Of a DNA stretch of 60,537 bases, positions 1-6,722 are shown one piece after another; within the stretch, counting starts at the first letter, position 1, and the number at the start of each line of letters is the position of its first letter. Source of the DNA: Myxococcales bacterium (GTDB lineage Bacteria > Myxococcota_A > UBA9160 > SZUA-336); contig JABSQV010000026.1 of the NCBI GenBank assembly GCA_013215565.1, positions 1-60,537 on the forward strand. Direction: 5' to 3'. The notes under the pieces are model-generated. The model was not told where the DNA came from and made no database searches. It was given only the letters and a program-made list of their open reading frames with translations. A program made the position numbers and the translations under genes.

Positions 1-483
1 ATGCGCGTCCCACTCGTGGGCGCCAAACAACGGCATCGTGTAGCCGGTGCCACCGTGCTCCCCAGCCCGAATGATGACCGCGTCCCGAATGTGGAATGGG
101 ATCTTGTCGGCGGCTGCCTGCAGGGTCTTGAACGCCGTTCCCTCGGTCAAGCCGTCGTCGCTGTCGTCACCATCCGAGTCGCGGACGATGTAGGTAACCG
201 GCGCGGTCGTCTCGACCTGGCCGTCCGAGATCAGGAACCACGAATCGTCCGCCGTGTTCCATGCATAGATGCCAGGTGCGGTGCCCGCCGTCTGCTGGAC
301 GAGTCGGAAGTGGTCCGCGTTCTGCGGGGCCGCCATGATCGCCGTGCGTAGGATGTCGCGCGCAGATTCGTCCAGGACCGCGATGAAGCCGAGGATCGAG
401 TGGTTCCCGCGCCCCAGAATGTCGGGAGTCTCTGCGCCCGCTGGTTTGAGCGGGACCGTGTCGCCATGTTCAAAGGTGGGCAT
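1..483 (-). CDS. Tail fibre/tailspike, N-terminal part (runs off left edge)
   Basis: The reading frame opens at ATG 483 (MPTFEHGDTVPLKP...) and stays open for 161 codons to the window edge, so the C-terminus is missing. Residues about 102 to 130 contain YIVRDSDGDDSDDGLTEGTA followed by FKTLQAAAD, which matches the 'G-x-DSxDGLTxGTPFKT' signature at the start of right-handed beta-helix (DUF1565/pectate-lyase-like) phage fibres. A GGA lies upstream of the ATG, and the preceding gene ends 9 bases before it. In map order the next leftward gene would be the fibre fragment entering at position 60537, and the two are probably one gene cut by the contig ends. A receptor-binding or glycan-cleaving role is inferred. 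Confidence 0.72.
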   Translation of the reverse strand, partial: MPTFEHGDTVPLKPAGAETPDILGRGNHSILGFIAVLDESARDILRTAIMAAPQNADHFRLVQQTAGTAPGIYAWNTADDSWFLISDGQVETTAPVTYIVRDSDGDDSDDGLTEGTAFKTLQAAADKIPFHIRDAVIIRAGEHGGTGYTMPLFGAHEWDAH

Positions 484-492
484 GTGGGGGTC

Positions 493-1194
493 CTATACGA
501 TGATTTGTATGCCGTTGTTGACGAGCAGATTGTCGCCAGCGATTACCATTTCGAGCTCGGGGGTGTCCTCCGGCGGGATGACGTCGGGGACGCGCACCAG
601 GTAGTCGTCGGTCACGGGGTTGTCAGGGTCGTCGTAGGGAACGACGCCGGGCTGCGTCCAGCCGGTGAACATTTTCAGGAAGTCGTCCAGCGCGTCCCAA
701 TCGACGTCGGGCTTGCTGTATTCGATCAGCATCTGACCGCGGAACCAGGGCAGCGACTCGTCGCCGAGATATCCGTACTGCTGGATTCGCTCGGTGCCGT
801 CGCGGACCTCCATGCAGCCGAGGGCCTCGAGGGCCTCGGCGCCGCCGTTGACGCTGGGGTATGTCCCGGCCTGGAGCACGTCGACGATCGCGTGCCAGAC
901 ATGCCGGAGCGGAGGGTGGGCCCTGTCGCGCGCCTCCGGTGCAGTCGGTGGCCGGATGTAGTCGAACACCACCAGGAGCTCGTCGATGTACCGGCTGGCC
1001 GACATGCGCTGCTTTTGCTCTGCGTGGACGTAGACCGCCAGGGCGGGGAGTTGCTTGAGGCCGAGGACGCGCAGGTCGCGCGGGGTGTCGAAGATCGACA
1101 CCAGGTTCTCGGCGCCGAGCTCGCCCTGGATCGCCGCCTTGCAAAGCATGGCGATCAGCTCGAGCTGGGGGTCGCGTGTGACGTCGATGCCCAT
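493..1194 (-). CDS. Putative neck/tail-completion protein
   Basis: This encodes a 233-residue soluble protein with no signal peptide or membrane segment. I do not recognise a named family with certainty. Its N-terminal half is helical (LIAMLCKAAIQGELGAENLV), and the C-terminal half has DDPDNPVTDDYLVRVPDVIPP, like tail-completion or baseplate-adjacent proteins. It follows an HK97 gp10-like gene and a connector-like gene in the head-to-tail transition block, and it precedes the first fibre gene. By position it could be the tail terminator that caps the tube. It starts 3 bases after the upstream stop codon. Confidence 0.55.
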   Translation of the reverse strand: MGIDVTRDPQLELIAMLCKAAIQGELGAENLVSIFDTPRDLRVLGLKQLPALAVYVHAEQKQRMSASRYIDELLVVFDYIRPPTAPEARDRAHPPLRHVWHAIVDVLQAGTYPSVNGGAEALEALGCMEVRDGTERIQQYGYLGDESLPWFRGQMLIEYSKPDVDWDALDDFLKMFTGWTQPGVVPYDDPDNPVTDDYLVRVPDVIPPEDTPELEMVIAGDNLLVNNGIQIIV

Positions 1195-1197
1195 GGC

Positions 1198-1596
1198 CTA
1201 CCGCCGCGAGGTCTTGATGGAAAAGCCGCCGGCTGCTTTCAGGCCTCCGGTGACAGTCGGCCGCAGCCGGTCCGCGCGCTGCTCATATTGCTTGTGATAG
1301 ATCTTGTGCTGCGCCGCGTTCAGGTCGTCCATGCTGCCGGTGCTGATGTTCGATCGGTACAGCCGCGCGCATGCGCCGTAGACGATCGTCACCTTGAGCT
1401 CCGAGAGGTCGACGAGGTTCTGCTCGTGGATCGGCGGGGTGCGGTTGGCCAGCTGGTCGAGCAGGTCGTCGAACGTCCGCTGGCGCGCGCTCTCGCCGTC
1501 CGACGTGTCGGGCGCCAGGCGCTTGAACGCGCCCTCGCCGATCTCGAGCTCGAGGTCGCGATCGGTCACGATGTCGCCGACTGGTGTGGTGGACAT
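1198..1596 (-). CDS. Putative head-tail connector/adaptor
   Basis: This encodes 132 residues. The C-terminal half (YGACARLYRSNISTGSMDDL, then AAQHKIYHKQYEQRADRLRP and AAGGFSIKTSRR) has the all-helical look of small connector proteins that sit under the portal. Its ATG shares one base with the stop codon of the gp10-like gene (1596), so translation is probably coupled. The assignment to the connector layer rests on position between the capsid genes and the tail genes, and is not a confident family match. Confidence 0.5.
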   Translation of the reverse strand: MSTTPVGDIVTDRDLELEIGEGAFKRLAPDTSDGESARQRTFDDLLDQLANRTPPIHEQNLVDLSELKVTIVYGACARLYRSNISTGSMDDLNAAQHKIYHKQYEQRADRLRPTVTGGLKAAGGFSIKTSRR

Positions 1597-2081
1597 TATC
1601 TGAACCCTTGCCGCGCGAAAGCTAGGCCCGCCGCGTCCTCGAGGACGCCAGCGACCGCCTCGAGCTTGGCCTCGCCGGCCTTTTTGAGAAAGAATGTGCC
1701 CTGCGTCCCAGGGTGGTTGACCGACTTGGCGAACGCGAAGCCGTTAGCGCCGCCCGCCACAGGCCATCTAAGGGCCTTGCGGTGTCGGGGGCGGATGACA
1801 TGGGGCGCCGTCCCTTCCTCGACCGCCAGGCCGTAGGGAGCGCCAGCAGAGACGGTGATCTCGAGGTTGCCGGCCTCGAATGAGCCGGACACCTCGCCGG
1901 CCTCGATGCTGTTGGTCAGCTGGCCGGTCTGGTCCTTGTAGTCGTGGTTCTGCCGGGCATGCACAGCGACCATGTCCCCACCCAGCTTGAGCGCCAGGGG
2001 GATGGTCTGCGCCAGCTCCTGCTCGACGCCCGCCACACTTTCCTTTAGCGCGTCGATGTCGAGCTCGAGCCGGATACCCAC
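1596..2081 (-). CDS. HK97 gp10-like neck/tail-joining protein
   Basis: This encodes 161 residues, the usual size for HK97 gp10-like proteins. The diagnostic stretch is APYGLAVEEGTAPHVIRPRH, then RKALRWP and FAFAKSVNHPGTQGTFFL, which matches the family pattern 'YAxxvExGTxpHxIxPk...alxfxxxg...kxVxHPGtkaxPFl'. The N-terminal half is an amphipathic helix with a dimer-like look. Members build the neck or tail-terminator ring between head and tail. It shares one base with both neighbours (2081 and 1596), as expected in a translationally coupled neck operon. Confidence 0.85.
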   Translation of the reverse strand: MGIRLELDIDALKESVAGVEQELAQTIPLALKLGGDMVAVHARQNHDYKDQTGQLTNSIEAGEVSGSFEAGNLEITVSAGAPYGLAVEEGTAPHVIRPRHRKALRWPVAGGANGFAFAKSVNHPGTQGTFFLKKAGEAKLEAVAGVLEDAAGLAFARQGFR

Positions 2082-2608
2082 TAGCGTCCCCGCCGACGTT
2101 TCTTGCCCTGGACGGGCTTGTCGACCGCCTTGGGCTCTCGAGCCTTGCGGATGTTCAGCCGGAGCTCCGGCATGCCGACGCCCTCAGTCTCGAGGCCGAG
2201 GCCGGTTGCGATCGCGACCAGGATGTCCTCGTTGTCGATCTCGTCGATGTCATCGTCGATGACAGGCTCCTGGGGCTCGACGGGCTCCGCCTGGGGTGCC
2301 GGCTCGGGTGATCGTGTGGGCTCGGTTGGGCCAGTGGCCTCGACCTGCTCGCCCTGGGGAGCATGCCCGATCGACTCCCAATATTCGCGGACCAGCTTCT
2401 CCGTCTCCGCGTCCGCGGTTTCGATGATGCACGTCACGCCGTAGGCCATGCGCAGCCGTTGCAGGACGCGCCCCGTGATGGGCTCGACCGTCTTGCCGTC
2501 GACGAACTGCGCGCCGGGCATGGTGACGCTGATGGTGCTGTAGGACAGGTGGTACTGACCGATCGGGAATCCGTGTTCCCGCGGGAGCCTGGTGATATCT
2601 ACCTTCAT
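2081..2608 (-). CDS. Head-region protein of unknown function
   Basis: I place the start at ATG 2608 (MKVDITRLPREHGF), just after the capsid terminator. Longer versions of this frame overlap the capsid gene and are shadows. The 175-residue product has a globular N-terminal domain to about residue 72 (ending QRLRMAYGVTCIIE), a proline/glutamate linker (PTRSPEPAPQAEPVEPQEP), an acidic patch (DDDIDEIDNED) and a basic tail (GKKRRRGR). I cannot name the family. Its position between major capsid and gp10-like genes suggests a head-completion or capsid-associated role. Confidence 0.6.
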   Translation of the reverse strand: MKVDITRLPREHGFPIGQYHLSYSTISVTMPGAQFVDGKTVEPITGRVLQRLRMAYGVTCIIETADAETEKLVREYWESIGHAPQGEQVEATGPTEPTRSPEPAPQAEPVEPQEPVIDDDIDEIDNEDILVAIATGLGLETEGVGMPELRLNIRKAREPKAVDKPVQGKKRRRGR

Positions 2609-2627
2609 CGGTCGTCCTGTCGCTGGT

Positions 2628-2674
2628 AAAAAAAGGGGCGCCCGCTCCCCGCCGAACTGCAAACGGCGGGGAGC
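2628..2674 (-). terminator. Hairpin and U-tract after major capsid gene
   Basis: A perfect 11-bp stem (GCTCCCCGCCG at 2644-2654 with CGGCGGGGAGC at 2664-2674, 9-base loop) lies just past the capsid stop codon. On the minus strand it is followed by GGGCGCCCC and seven Ts (2634-2628). The GC-rich gap between stem and T-run is longer than usual, so termination may be partial. That would suit a gene that must be made in excess over the neck genes downstream. Confidence 0.7.
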
Positions 2675-2702
2675 GAACTGCGCGTTGACTCCGGGGGAGG
2701 GT

Positions 2703-3950
2703 CTACGCGGTGATGATGCCGCGCTTGCGAACGAGCGCGAGCGTCGACTTGAGACGGGGGGCGGAGTAGAACTTGACGCGGATGCGTCGGGCGTCCTTCC
2801 CCTCGAGTGCGCCGAGCTCCTCGATGCGGAACCCCATGACGATGTTGGCGCGGGGATCGGCGTCCACGTTGAGCGACGTTCCCCCGGTGTTGGCGACGGT
2901 GAGGGACAGGCCCTCATCCGCGTCCAGGCTCGCGAGCCAGATGCTCGAGCCGTCCGTGAGCGACCCGACCGTCTCGTCGGAGAGGACGTTGTCGTTCTGG
3001 AGCAGCGGGATGCCGCGGTAGGTCGGCACCGGGGTGCCGTAGCCGGGCAGCTGCACCGTGCGGGGATCGGTTCCGCCCAGCGCACGGTACGCCGCGTAGA
3101 ACTTCTCGATGATCGACCCGTTGCAGAAGAATACCAGGTTGGTGCGGACCTTCTCCATGGTGATCATCTTGTCGAGCATGCCGAGGTCGAACGCGTCGCC
3201 GTTGGCACCGACCGGGTCGATGGTCATGCCGGGCCCGATGATCTGTTTCAGGCCGTCCGACTCCTTGGACGTGCTCGCGAACGTGATGGTGCTGCGACCG
3301 TCCGCGACAGCCACCGACACGTCGATCGTGCAGGTGATGTACTTGGAGCGGTTCCAGGACCGGAGGGTGAACGCGCCATCGGCCGACGCGACCACGTAGT
3401 CGCCGAACTCGACGTCGCCGGGCGCCCGGAAGCGCCACTGCGTGCCAGCGTGGTCGTACTGCACCTCCGCCGGACCGTAGCGACCGCTGTCCAGCCACGG
3501 GCCGTAGTCGATCGCCGTGATGGCGGTGAAGGGTGCGCCGGCCACGACGAACGTGTGGCTGGTCGTGTTTGCCCCGTTGACAAACTTGTCCTTGACCAGA
3601 CGCCAGGTCGTCTTGGCCTTCTTGGCGACCTGCGCGCCGCGCTGACTGCCGGGCCCTGCGCCCGTGAGGTCATCGGCGAACGCGTCGACGTCCAGGTTGC
3701 CGACGATGCGACGGAGCGGGACCGTCACGTTGTCGTCCTCGCCCGTGCTCTCCTCGGTCGTGATCCCGTCGTCGTCGATGTACTCCGTCCCGGGCAGGGT
3801 GCCCTCGCGACGGTAGGTATCGTGGACGGAGTTGACCGGGGACATGGGCATCACCGCAGCGAGCTCGTCGGTCGTGACGATCGCCTTGGCCATACCTGCG
3901 AACAGGTTGTTACGGGTGCGCTTGAGCGCCTCGGGGAGTGTGAGTGACAT
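2703..3950 (-). CDS. Major capsid protein (HK97-fold)
   Basis: This encodes 415 residues. It opens MSLTLPEALKRTRNNLFAGM and ends SAPRLKSTLALVRKRGIITA. The pattern is a helical N-arm, a long beta-rich middle, a central block VFFCNGSIIEKFYAAYRALG, and a closing strand rich in NVDADPRANIVMGFR with a basic C-terminus. This is typical of HK97-fold capsid subunits of the 'phage major capsid protein' type. It follows the scaffold-like gene and is closed by a strong hairpin. No N-terminal delta domain is fused, so the separate upstream gene probably supplies scaffolding. Confidence 0.85.
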   Translation of the reverse strand: MSLTLPEALKRTRNNLFAGMAKAIVTTDELAAVMPMSPVNSVHDTYRREGTLPGTEYIDDDGITTEESTGEDDNVTVPLRRIVGNLDVDAFADDLTGAGPGSQRGAQVAKKAKTTWRLVKDKFVNGANTTSHTFVVAGAPFTAITAIDYGPWLDSGRYGPAEVQYDHAGTQWRFRAPGDVEFGDYVVASADGAFTLRSWNRSKYITCTIDVSVAVADGRSTITFASTSKESDGLKQIIGPGMTIDPVGANGDAFDLGMLDKMITMEKVRTNLVFFCNGSIIEKFYAAYRALGGTDPRTVQLPGYGTPVPTYRGIPLLQNDNVLSDETVGSLTDGSSIWLASLDADEGLSLTVANTGGTSLNVDADPRANIVMGFRIEELGALEGKDARRIRVKFYSAPRLKSTLALVRKRGIITA

Positions 3951-3968
3951 TTGGTCCTATCCTTCTTG

Positions 3969-4014
3969 CTTCACTGTTTGGGTGTGTCTCGTGTTCCCAA
4001 CGCTCCAGTGAAGC
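3969..4014. other. Inverted repeat between scaffold and capsid genes
   Basis: GCTTCACTG (3969-3977) and CAGTGAAGC (4006-4014) form a perfect 9-bp stem. Inside it, GTTTGGG and CCCAAC can extend the pairing. It lies in the 75-base gap between the scaffold stop codon and the capsid start. There is no T-run, so I read it as an RNA hairpin (processing, stability or partial termination) and not a simple terminator. Confidence 0.5.
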
Positions 4015-4025
4015 GGTGGAATGCT

Positions 4026-4772
4026 CTACTCGTCGAACTGCGGGCCGCCCGTTGCGATCGGGACGGGCTTGCGGTTCCAGCCATCGGAGGCCAGCTCGTC
4101 GGCCGACATGTTGTCGCGGTCCTCAGTGCTCAGCGTGCCGCCGGTCGGCTGCTCGGTGCCGCCGCCGCCCTTGGTCGCCGCCTTGAAATGCGGGTTGGCC
4201 GCCAGCCACTTGCTCGAGGCCGCCGCCAGATCCTTCTGTGGGACCTCGCCGTATACGATGCCCGCGATCTTGCCGTCGTCGCCGAGCTTGATCTCGACGT
4301 CCGCAAGCATGGCCGCCTGCGCGTGCGCTGCTGCGGACGGGAGGACGCCCGCGGTCGCCAGGGCCGACCCGACATGCGTGGACATCCGGAACGTGTGCAG
4401 CGCCCCTGTCGCCTGCTCAGCCGACCCGGTGAGGTCGATGACCTGCTGCCGCAGCCCGGCGATCTCCGCCTCCGACTGTGCCGCCGCGCGCTGCGCGATG
4501 ATCTGCGCCTGCTCTTCCTTCGACTTGTCCGCGAGCTCCGCCGCGTTCGTCAGGTCCGCGACCTGCTGTGCGAGCTCGCCGACCTTCCCGGCCTGCTCCT
4601 TGATCGCGTCGTAGTCCTTGAACCGCTCGAGGATCGCGTTTTTCTCTTTGGCGAGGAACCCGTTGACCTCGTCCTGAGTGAACGTCGCCGGAGCCGGTGG
4701 GTCCTCGCGGAGCACCAGGGGGACGATCGGGTCGATGGCGTAGGGAACGGTCTTGTAGATCGGGGGTGTCAT
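4026..4772 (-). CDS. Capsid scaffold-like protein
   Basis: This encodes 248 residues. Residues about 36 to 120 are a long alanine/glutamine/glutamate-rich coiled coil (KEKNAILERFKDYDAIKEQA onward). It is followed by a small globular segment and an acidic tail with DNMSADELASDGW. This is the build of phage scaffolding proteins, which form a core inside the procapsid and leave before packaging. It lies directly upstream of the major capsid gene. I see no protease catalytic pattern, so any cleavage would need another protein. GAGGAAA precedes the ATG. Confidence 0.72.
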   Translation of the reverse strand: MTPPIYKTVPYAIDPIVPLVLREDPPAPATFTQDEVNGFLAKEKNAILERFKDYDAIKEQAGKVGELAQQVADLTNAAELADKSKEEQAQIIAQRAAAQSEAEIAGLRQQVIDLTGSAEQATGALHTFRMSTHVGSALATAGVLPSAAAHAQAAMLADVEIKLGDDGKIAGIVYGEVPQKDLAAASSKWLAANPHFKAATKGGGGTEQPTGGTLSTEDRDNMSADELASDGWNRKPVPIATGGPQFDE

Positions 4773-4890
4773 GGTTGCTTTCCTCGGCCTTTGGCTTGCG
4801 CCGCGCTACCGATGCGCTCACTCGACGGGTATCGCCCTGGTCCCCCTAGTCGATGTCAGGGGGGGCTAGAATCTTTTCTGGACTATTCGC

Positions 4891-4919
4891 TTGACCCGGT
4901 AACCCTGGGGGGTTATCTT
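4891..4919 (+). promoter_or_regulatory. Palindromic leaderless promoter, copy 1
   Basis: The -35 is TTGACC (4891-4896), the spacer is 17 bp, and the -10 is TATCTT (4914-4919). The spacer carries the inverted repeat TAACCC-TGGG-GGGTTA (4900-4915). The ATG of the gene at 4926 begins six bases after the -10, where transcription should start. Confidence 0.85.
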
Positions 4920-4925
4920 TAGGTC

Positions 4926-5135
4926 ATGGCAACAAACGCTAACGACTTCGCAGTCCCCGCCGGCCTCACCTACATCGATCCGGAGGACGTCGTCGTCCTG
5001 AACGAGTGCCGCCTCGAGGGCCAGATCGCGCTGGCCGAGGACAACGCCAACGACTACGCCGCAGCCAAGGACGCCTTCGCCTGGGAGTGCCGCGACATTA
5101 TCAACCTGCGCAATGCGCGCCGCATCTGCCGCTAG
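4926..5135 (+). CDS. Small moron protein, leaderless
   Basis: This encodes 69 residues (MATNANDFAVPAGLTYIDPE...RNARRICR) on the opposite strand to the surrounding head genes. The first half is acidic, and the tail is basic with two cysteines overall. I do not recognise it. The promoter -10 ends six bases before the ATG and there is no ribosome-binding site, so the mRNA is predicted to be leaderless. It begins with the same ATGGCAACAAAC as the gene at 13479, which shares the promoter type. Confidence 0.72.
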   Translation: MATNANDFAVPAGLTYIDPEDVVVLNECRLEGQIALAEDNANDYAAAKDAFAWECRDIINLRNARRICR

Positions 5136-5146
5136 GAGAGAAACCC

Positions 5147-5323
5147 ATGAACGGATCACAGGGACAGAGGGGTCGCGCCGATAACTGCTGGGACAAGTGG
5201 TGTGCACGCCGCGACCGCAAGCGCACAAAGCGCAACATCGCGCCAGCGGTCGAACGAGCAGCGGAGCGCAAAGAGCGCCAGGCCGGTCGCAAGGCAATCC
5301 GCGAGCAGCTCCGGGAGGGTTAG
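5147..5323 (+). CDS. Small basic protein, second gene of moron
   Basis: This encodes 58 residues, MNGSQGQRGRADNCWDKWCA to LREG, very rich in arginine and lysine (RDRKRTKRN, ERKERQAGRK). It is preceded by a good site (GGAGAG, 8 bases upstream), unlike its leaderless neighbour 11 bases before it, so the pair is bicistronic. Its stop codon overlaps the stop codon of the convergent MuF gene by four bases. Function is unknown; a nucleic-acid-binding role would fit the charge. Confidence 0.6.
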   Translation: MNGSQGQRGRADNCWDKWCARRDRKRTKRNIAPAVERAAERKERQAGRKAIREQLREG

Positions 5324-6384
5324 CGCGCAGACGGCCGCACTCGAGGGAACGGTCGAACCTGTCGCCGGGCATCGCGCCGCACCAGGCCGCGCGCCGCCAC
5401 TGCTGGCCCCAGGGCCCGCGGGGGCGGCCGCTTGAGGCCTTGCACCTTCCAGACGGGAATCGGTTTGCCGCCCTTGTCGAGCACCGCTCGCCCCTGCTGC
5501 ATAGCCTTGTGGCGGGTCGGTCCCAGTAGTTGCTTCTGGTAGCCCTCCGGCTGGGTCTTGAGCCAGTCGGTGCCGTTCTGTTTCTTGCCGGACAGCCAGG
5601 GCTTCGGGGGCGCTTCGGTGCCCTCGATCTGCGCGCGCTCCCGCTTGAAGTGGTCGCTGTCCATGATCGCGACCTGCGTACACATGTCGTTGGCATGGGG
5701 AGTGTCCGGTACGCCCTCCGGCAGGTAGCCACCGGCCCCCAGGCCGTCGAGGTCCTGCGACGCGAGAATGTCGCAGACGTCCGCCTTGGGATGCCGTGGT
5801 GACAGCAGCCACCGATACCCCACGACGTAGGGCTGTTTATTCATCTGCCGCCGGTACTGGTCGCGGTAGCCGTCCACCGTCTCCGTCCGTGCGATCGTTC
5901 GCGCTTGGCTCCGAGCTCGGTCCAGCGTCCAGCGGTCGACGATGTTCTCGATCTGCGTCACCTTCGCGTTGCGCAGATCGGTCACCAGCTGCTCCGTCGC
6001 AGCCCGAACGCTGAAGTCGCCGCCCGCCGTGGCGCCGAGTCGGCTGATCGTGCCCTCCCACTTCTTGACCGCCAGGCGGTACACGTTGCGGTCCCCGGTC
6101 GCGAGGGTCTGCCGCGCCGCATGCTCGAGCTCGACCACATGCTTGGGCATGTTCACCACCGGGTTGTCGATCCGCACAATGCGATCCGCGACCCGGATGG
6201 TCCGCTCGCCAGCCCGAACGCTGCCGGTGATTTGACGCCGCATGGCGTCGGTAATCTTTGCGTCGTTGCGGTGCAGCCGCCGCGACAGACTCAGGCCGTC
6301 GGCTGTGAACTGTCCACGTATGCGGGCACTAGCCGTAGCGAGGGCCTCGGTGTCGGTGGCGAACCTAATCGCCCCACGCCGAAA
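5320..6384 (-). CDS. MuF-like head morphogenesis protein, C-terminal part (reached by -1 frameshift)
   Basis: This frame has no start codon near its beginning. Coding potential continues upstream of the first ATG (6243) as AIRFATDTEALATASARIRG then QFTADGLSLSRRLHRND, joining the N-terminal MuF half in the other frame at a seven-C run. Downstream it carries the MuF (SPP1 gp7) core: ARTIARTETVDGYRDQYRRQ, GYRWLLSPRHPKADVCDILA and HANDMCTQVAIMD. The full -1 product from 6722 to 5320 would be 467 residues, normal for MuF minor head proteins that sit at the portal vertex. The short version starting at ATG 6243 would lack the helical N-terminus. Confidence 0.8.
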   Translation of the reverse strand, partial: FRRGAIRFATDTEALATASARIRGQFTADGLSLSRRLHRNDAKITDAMRRQITGSVRAGERTIRVADRIVRIDNPVVNMPKHVVELEHAARQTLATGDRNVYRLAVKKWEGTISRLGATAGGDFSVRAATEQLVTDLRNAKVTQIENIVDRWTLDRARSQARTIARTETVDGYRDQYRRQMNKQPYVVGYRWLLSPRHPKADVCDILASQDLDGLGAGGYLPEGVPDTPHANDMCTQVAIMDSDHFKRERAQIEGTEAPPKPWLSGKKQNGTDWLKTQPEGYQKQLLGPTRHKAMQQGRAVLDKGGKPIPVWKVQGLKRPPPRALGPAVAARGLVRRDARRQVRPFPRVRPSAR

Positions 6385-6722
6385 GGGGGGGCCGCGTCTC
6401 GGTCACCTCCGAACACCGCGCGGAACGTCGCCTCGTCGACCTTCTTGGCCGCCAGGGTGGCGCCCTCGATGGTCTGCTCGAGCAGGGCAACGCGCGCGTC
6501 CCGACTCGAGGCGAACACGCCCGCGATGATTGACTCGACGGTCGCAGTCGATACCCCGGCCTGCTGAAGAATAGCGGTCAGCTCCTGCGTGATACGCCGT
6601 GCGTCGGTGACATACATCCGGTCAAGCCGCTCGATCGCCTGCGACAGCTGGACGAGTAGCTCGCGCCTGGTCGCGTTGTAGACGCGCTCGGCGAGATCCT
6701 GCGATCGCTGGTGGGAGGTCAT
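6291..6722 (-). CDS. MuF-like head morphogenesis protein, N-terminal part
   Basis: This encodes 143 residues. Up to about residue 111 it is the helical N-terminal domain of MuF proteins (AIERLDRMYVTDARRITQEL, LLEQTIEGATLAAKKVDEAT, FRAVFGGD). After the seven-C run the frame degenerates into a proline-rich 32-residue tail and stops, while the homologous continuation lies in the -1 frame. The ATG overlaps the portal stop codon as ATGA. The product is either a short isoform or the artefact of a lost base. Confidence 0.75.
   Translation of the reverse strand: MTSHQRSQDLAERVYNATRRELLVQLSQAIERLDRMYVTDARRITQELTAILQQAGVSTATVESIIAGVFASSRDARVALLEQTIEGATLAAKKVDEATFRAVFGGDRDAAPPFGVGRLGSPPTPRPSLRLVPAYVDSSQPTA
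6382..6391 (-). other. Candidate -1 slippery site in MuF gene
   Basis: On the minus strand the zero frame reads GCC CCC CCT TTC. The heptamer C CCC CCT allows both tRNAs to re-pair after a -1 slip, giving CCC CCC TTT CGG, which enters the C-terminal MuF frame. About four bases downstream, GTGG-GG-CG can pair with CGCCAC as a weak bulged hairpin. A real indel or a homopolymer sequencing error would look the same. Confidence 0.55.

Noticed and set aside
400..3947. Long plus-strand ORFs (400..1836, 2592..3947) opposite the head genes
   Set aside because: They mirror real minus-strand genes with clear homology. Their translations are Arg/Val/Asp-rich antisense shadows common in GC-rich DNA.
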